Source: Eublepharis macularius
Lineage: Eukaryota > Chordata > Lepidosauria > Squamata > Eublepharidae
DNA: 64,000 nucleotides
Assembly: GCF_028583425.1 (NCBI RefSeq)
Contig: NC_072801.1
Span: 57,923,766-57,987,765 of the forward strand
Reading direction: 5' to 3'
The notes below the pieces were generated by a model. It searched no databases. It had not been told where the DNA came from and worked only from the letters and a program-made list of their open reading frames with translations. Positions 58,803 through 64,000 of this stretch are shown piece by piece (position 1 is the first letter of the stretch; each line of letters starts with the position of its first letter). The position numbers and the translations under genes are program-made.

Positions 58803-59634
58803 AAGCGTACGCAGGCGCGAAAGAGACACTGGTTCGCTAGGCTCCGGTGATAGAGCGATTACTGGCGGTTGTAACTTCCACGTGCGGGTCAAGGTGGGTG
58901 GGAATACATATGAATGAATGAGAAAGGTGCTTAATATGTTGTCCTTAGAATTGCTTATGCTCTGTGCCCGCGTTTCTTCCACCAGATTTCTGCTGGTTTA
59001 AATCTTTGCAAATTTGCACTGTTTATTGAACTGTCATTGGAATTGACTTTGCTGATTTGCCTCGTGGATCCGCCTTGCGTCTCAGTGAGAATGGCGGACT
59101 ATAAATAACATAAATAAATAACTCGGATAAAGTCGATTAGACTGTATTTCGTTGTCGGGCTTCGAAATAATCATACCCTCTACCCAAAATAATGGGGGAG
59201 GGGTCATTAAGCTAAAGAAGGAGACAGCAAGAGGCTTGTACAGTGCAAGTGACATGCAACAGGCACTACTGTTCCCATCACAGAAATACAACAATGGGGT
59301 GGGGGGACTGCATGTGTTTCATTTCTACTTCCTAGGCAGCGTTTTGGGCAGAGGATCGTGACATTAAAGGCAGCGTCTAACAGAACTTTAACGTGGAAGC
59401 ATATTCCAAAATTCTTAACGGGTCCTTGCAGCTTCCTATCTAGAGACAGTCAAAGGGAGCAGCAAAGGGTAGCAGGTGCTGGCCAAAATATTTCCACTGC
59501 CCCTTTCGCTGGCTCGGCATTCAGTGACTATACTGAAATTCTATAGAATGGATGGGTGACAGAATCTGTTGTCTTTACTGAGTCATAACATATTTATTTA
59601 TTTAAGATTTTTATTAGCTGCCTTCCTACCTCGA

Positions 59635-59858
59635 GGTAGGGCTGCCAACCTCCAGGCGGAGCCTAGCAATCTTCCAGAATTACAGTAGATCCCCAAACTA
59701 CAGAATCAATTCTTTTGGAGAAAATGGCTACTTTTGATTGTGGACTCAATGGAATTATACTATGCTGAGATCCCTTCCCTCCTGAAAACCTGCCTTCCCC
59801 AGGCTCCACCCCCAAATCTCCTGGAATTTTCCCACCCAGAATTGGCTACCCTACCTAA
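59635..59858 (+). repeat. 'GTTGGCAACC' family repeat inserted in an L2 tail
   Basis: GTAGGGCTGCCAACCTCCAG .. AATTGGCTACCCTAC interrupts an L2-type tail (59583-59634 and 59859-59930), so this repeat is younger than that LINE piece. Confidence 0.65.
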
Positions 59859-60029
59859 AGGAGCTCAAAGCAATTTTAAAACAAACTGCATAATAAAACA
59901 TTAGTACACAGTTACAGTCAAAAACTATCCATACATCAAAAAGTGGCTAATAAAACATAGTGTCTAGGTTCTTAATAAAATAAATAGTAGTCTTGGGGCA
60001 TGTTAACATACCACAAAATTTTATTCCAG

Positions 60030-60178
60030 ACTAAGAGATCAGTTCCCCTGGAGTAAATGTCTGTATAATGCTTCTATGGCATTATACCTTGCAGAGCTCT
60101 CTCCTGCCCCCAGTGCCTGCTGTTCCCAGGCTCCACCCCCAAATCTCCAGGAATTTCCCAGCCAAGAGATGGCAATCT
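60030..60178 (+). repeat. 'GTTGGCAACC' family repeat, 5' truncated
   Basis: AGAGATCAGTTCCCCTGGAG .. TTTCCCAGCCAAGAGATGGC. Confidence 0.6.
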
Positions 60179-60598
60179 GTCTGAAGCAGGAATAGAACCA
60201 CACACTGGCTAAGGAAAGGCCAAATGCTTACCGATCCCCCTGATCCTCCAGTGGCTGCAGCTGCTATTGCAGTTGTGGAAAGTCCTTTTCTTTGAATGAG
60301 GTCCGGCAGTAACAAGCCCTGCCTTACAACTGCCCTGCCCATTTTCTGAAAAGCTCAGCAGGCACTAGGGGAAGTACTAGTGGGTGCCACATTGAGGAAC
60401 CCTTAGACCCTGGTTTAACAGTCTGACCACTACGCTACATCACACTGTCCATGCCAAATCTAGTAAGATTTGCCAAATCTAGTAAGAATTGTTTAGCGGA
60501 TAAAATGGAATGTGCTGTCCTGCTCTCCTTAGAGGAAAGCTAGGATACAAATATGTTAAGAACTGCCCCATGAAAGGAGAATATGCATATGCCAAGTT

Positions 60599-60604
60599 TT
60601 TATT
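60599..60604 (-). promoter_or_regulatory. Poly(A) signal of SULT-C
   Basis: AATAAA on the - strand, 128 nt after the SULT-C stop. Confidence 0.6.
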
Positions 60605-60731
60605 TCACTTCATTAATATTCATTTACAAAATATCTGAACATTTTTAAAAGCTTCCGCTTGACTTGTTAGCACTGAAAAAATCATCCATCCAGGCACATT
60701 TGGTGAATAGCTGAAGAGACCCGAGGGAGGC

Positions 60732-64000
<3,269 letters not shown>

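Overview
The window looks like nuclear DNA of a squamate reptile, possibly a gecko-type lizard. The genes are vertebrate and intron-rich. The interspersed repeats include L2-type LINE 3' ends, tRNA-derived SINEs with an L2-like tail, 5S rRNA-derived SINEs, palindromic repeats, hAT-type MITEs and a Helitron-like element. The species call is an inference from repeat style and protein similarity.

There are six host gene units. (1) SULT-A, + strand, 1038-6636: a cytosolic sulfotransferase of the SULT1 family. (2) SULT-B, + strand, 15485-21017: a second SULT1 gene with seven intact coding exons (295 aa). (3) SGF29, - strand, 35739-29265: the tandem-Tudor subunit of the SAGA histone acetyltransferase complex (293 aa, nine coding exons). 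(4) NUPR1, + strand, 47469-49543: a small stress-response nuclear protein with a TATA box and a good ATF4/C-EBP composite element. (5) A dynamin-superfamily GTPase with a C-terminal membrane segment, - strand, 58635-52487: ten coding exons, 387 aa, no gene symbol I can give safely. (6) SULT-C, - strand, 64000-60732: a partial SULT1 gene running off the window and very similar to SULT-A. An intronless copy of MICOS10 lies at about 8680-9166. SULT1A, SGF29 and NUPR1 are also neighbours on human 16p11.2, so this is a conserved block. Here it is flanked by two inverted SULT paralogues.

Region by region: 1-6.7 kb is SULT-A. 6.7-15.4 kb holds repeats, the MICOS10 retrocopy and an L2 LINE. 15.4-21.1 kb is SULT-B. 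21.1-29.1 kb is gene-free, with a Copia fossil, an LTR-like stretch and palindromes. 29.1-35.8 kb is SGF29. 35.8-47.3 kb is gene-free, with a possible SGF29 promoter near 38.4 kb. 47.3-50.5 kb is NUPR1. 50.6-58.7 kb is the GTPase gene, tail to tail with NUPR1 and carrying a Helitron-like element with a minisatellite in an intron. 58.7-60.6 kb is repeats. 60.6-64 kb is SULT-C.

The most notable points are: an extra base in the last exon of SULT-A that forces a shifted splice acceptor or loss of the C-terminus; unusual residues at active-site motifs in SULT-A and SULT-C; a GC-AG intron in SULT-B; the little-known GTPase with two ZNF143-like promoter motifs; and a palindromic repeat family flanked by 10-13 bp target duplications. 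I found no convincing new multi-gene system.
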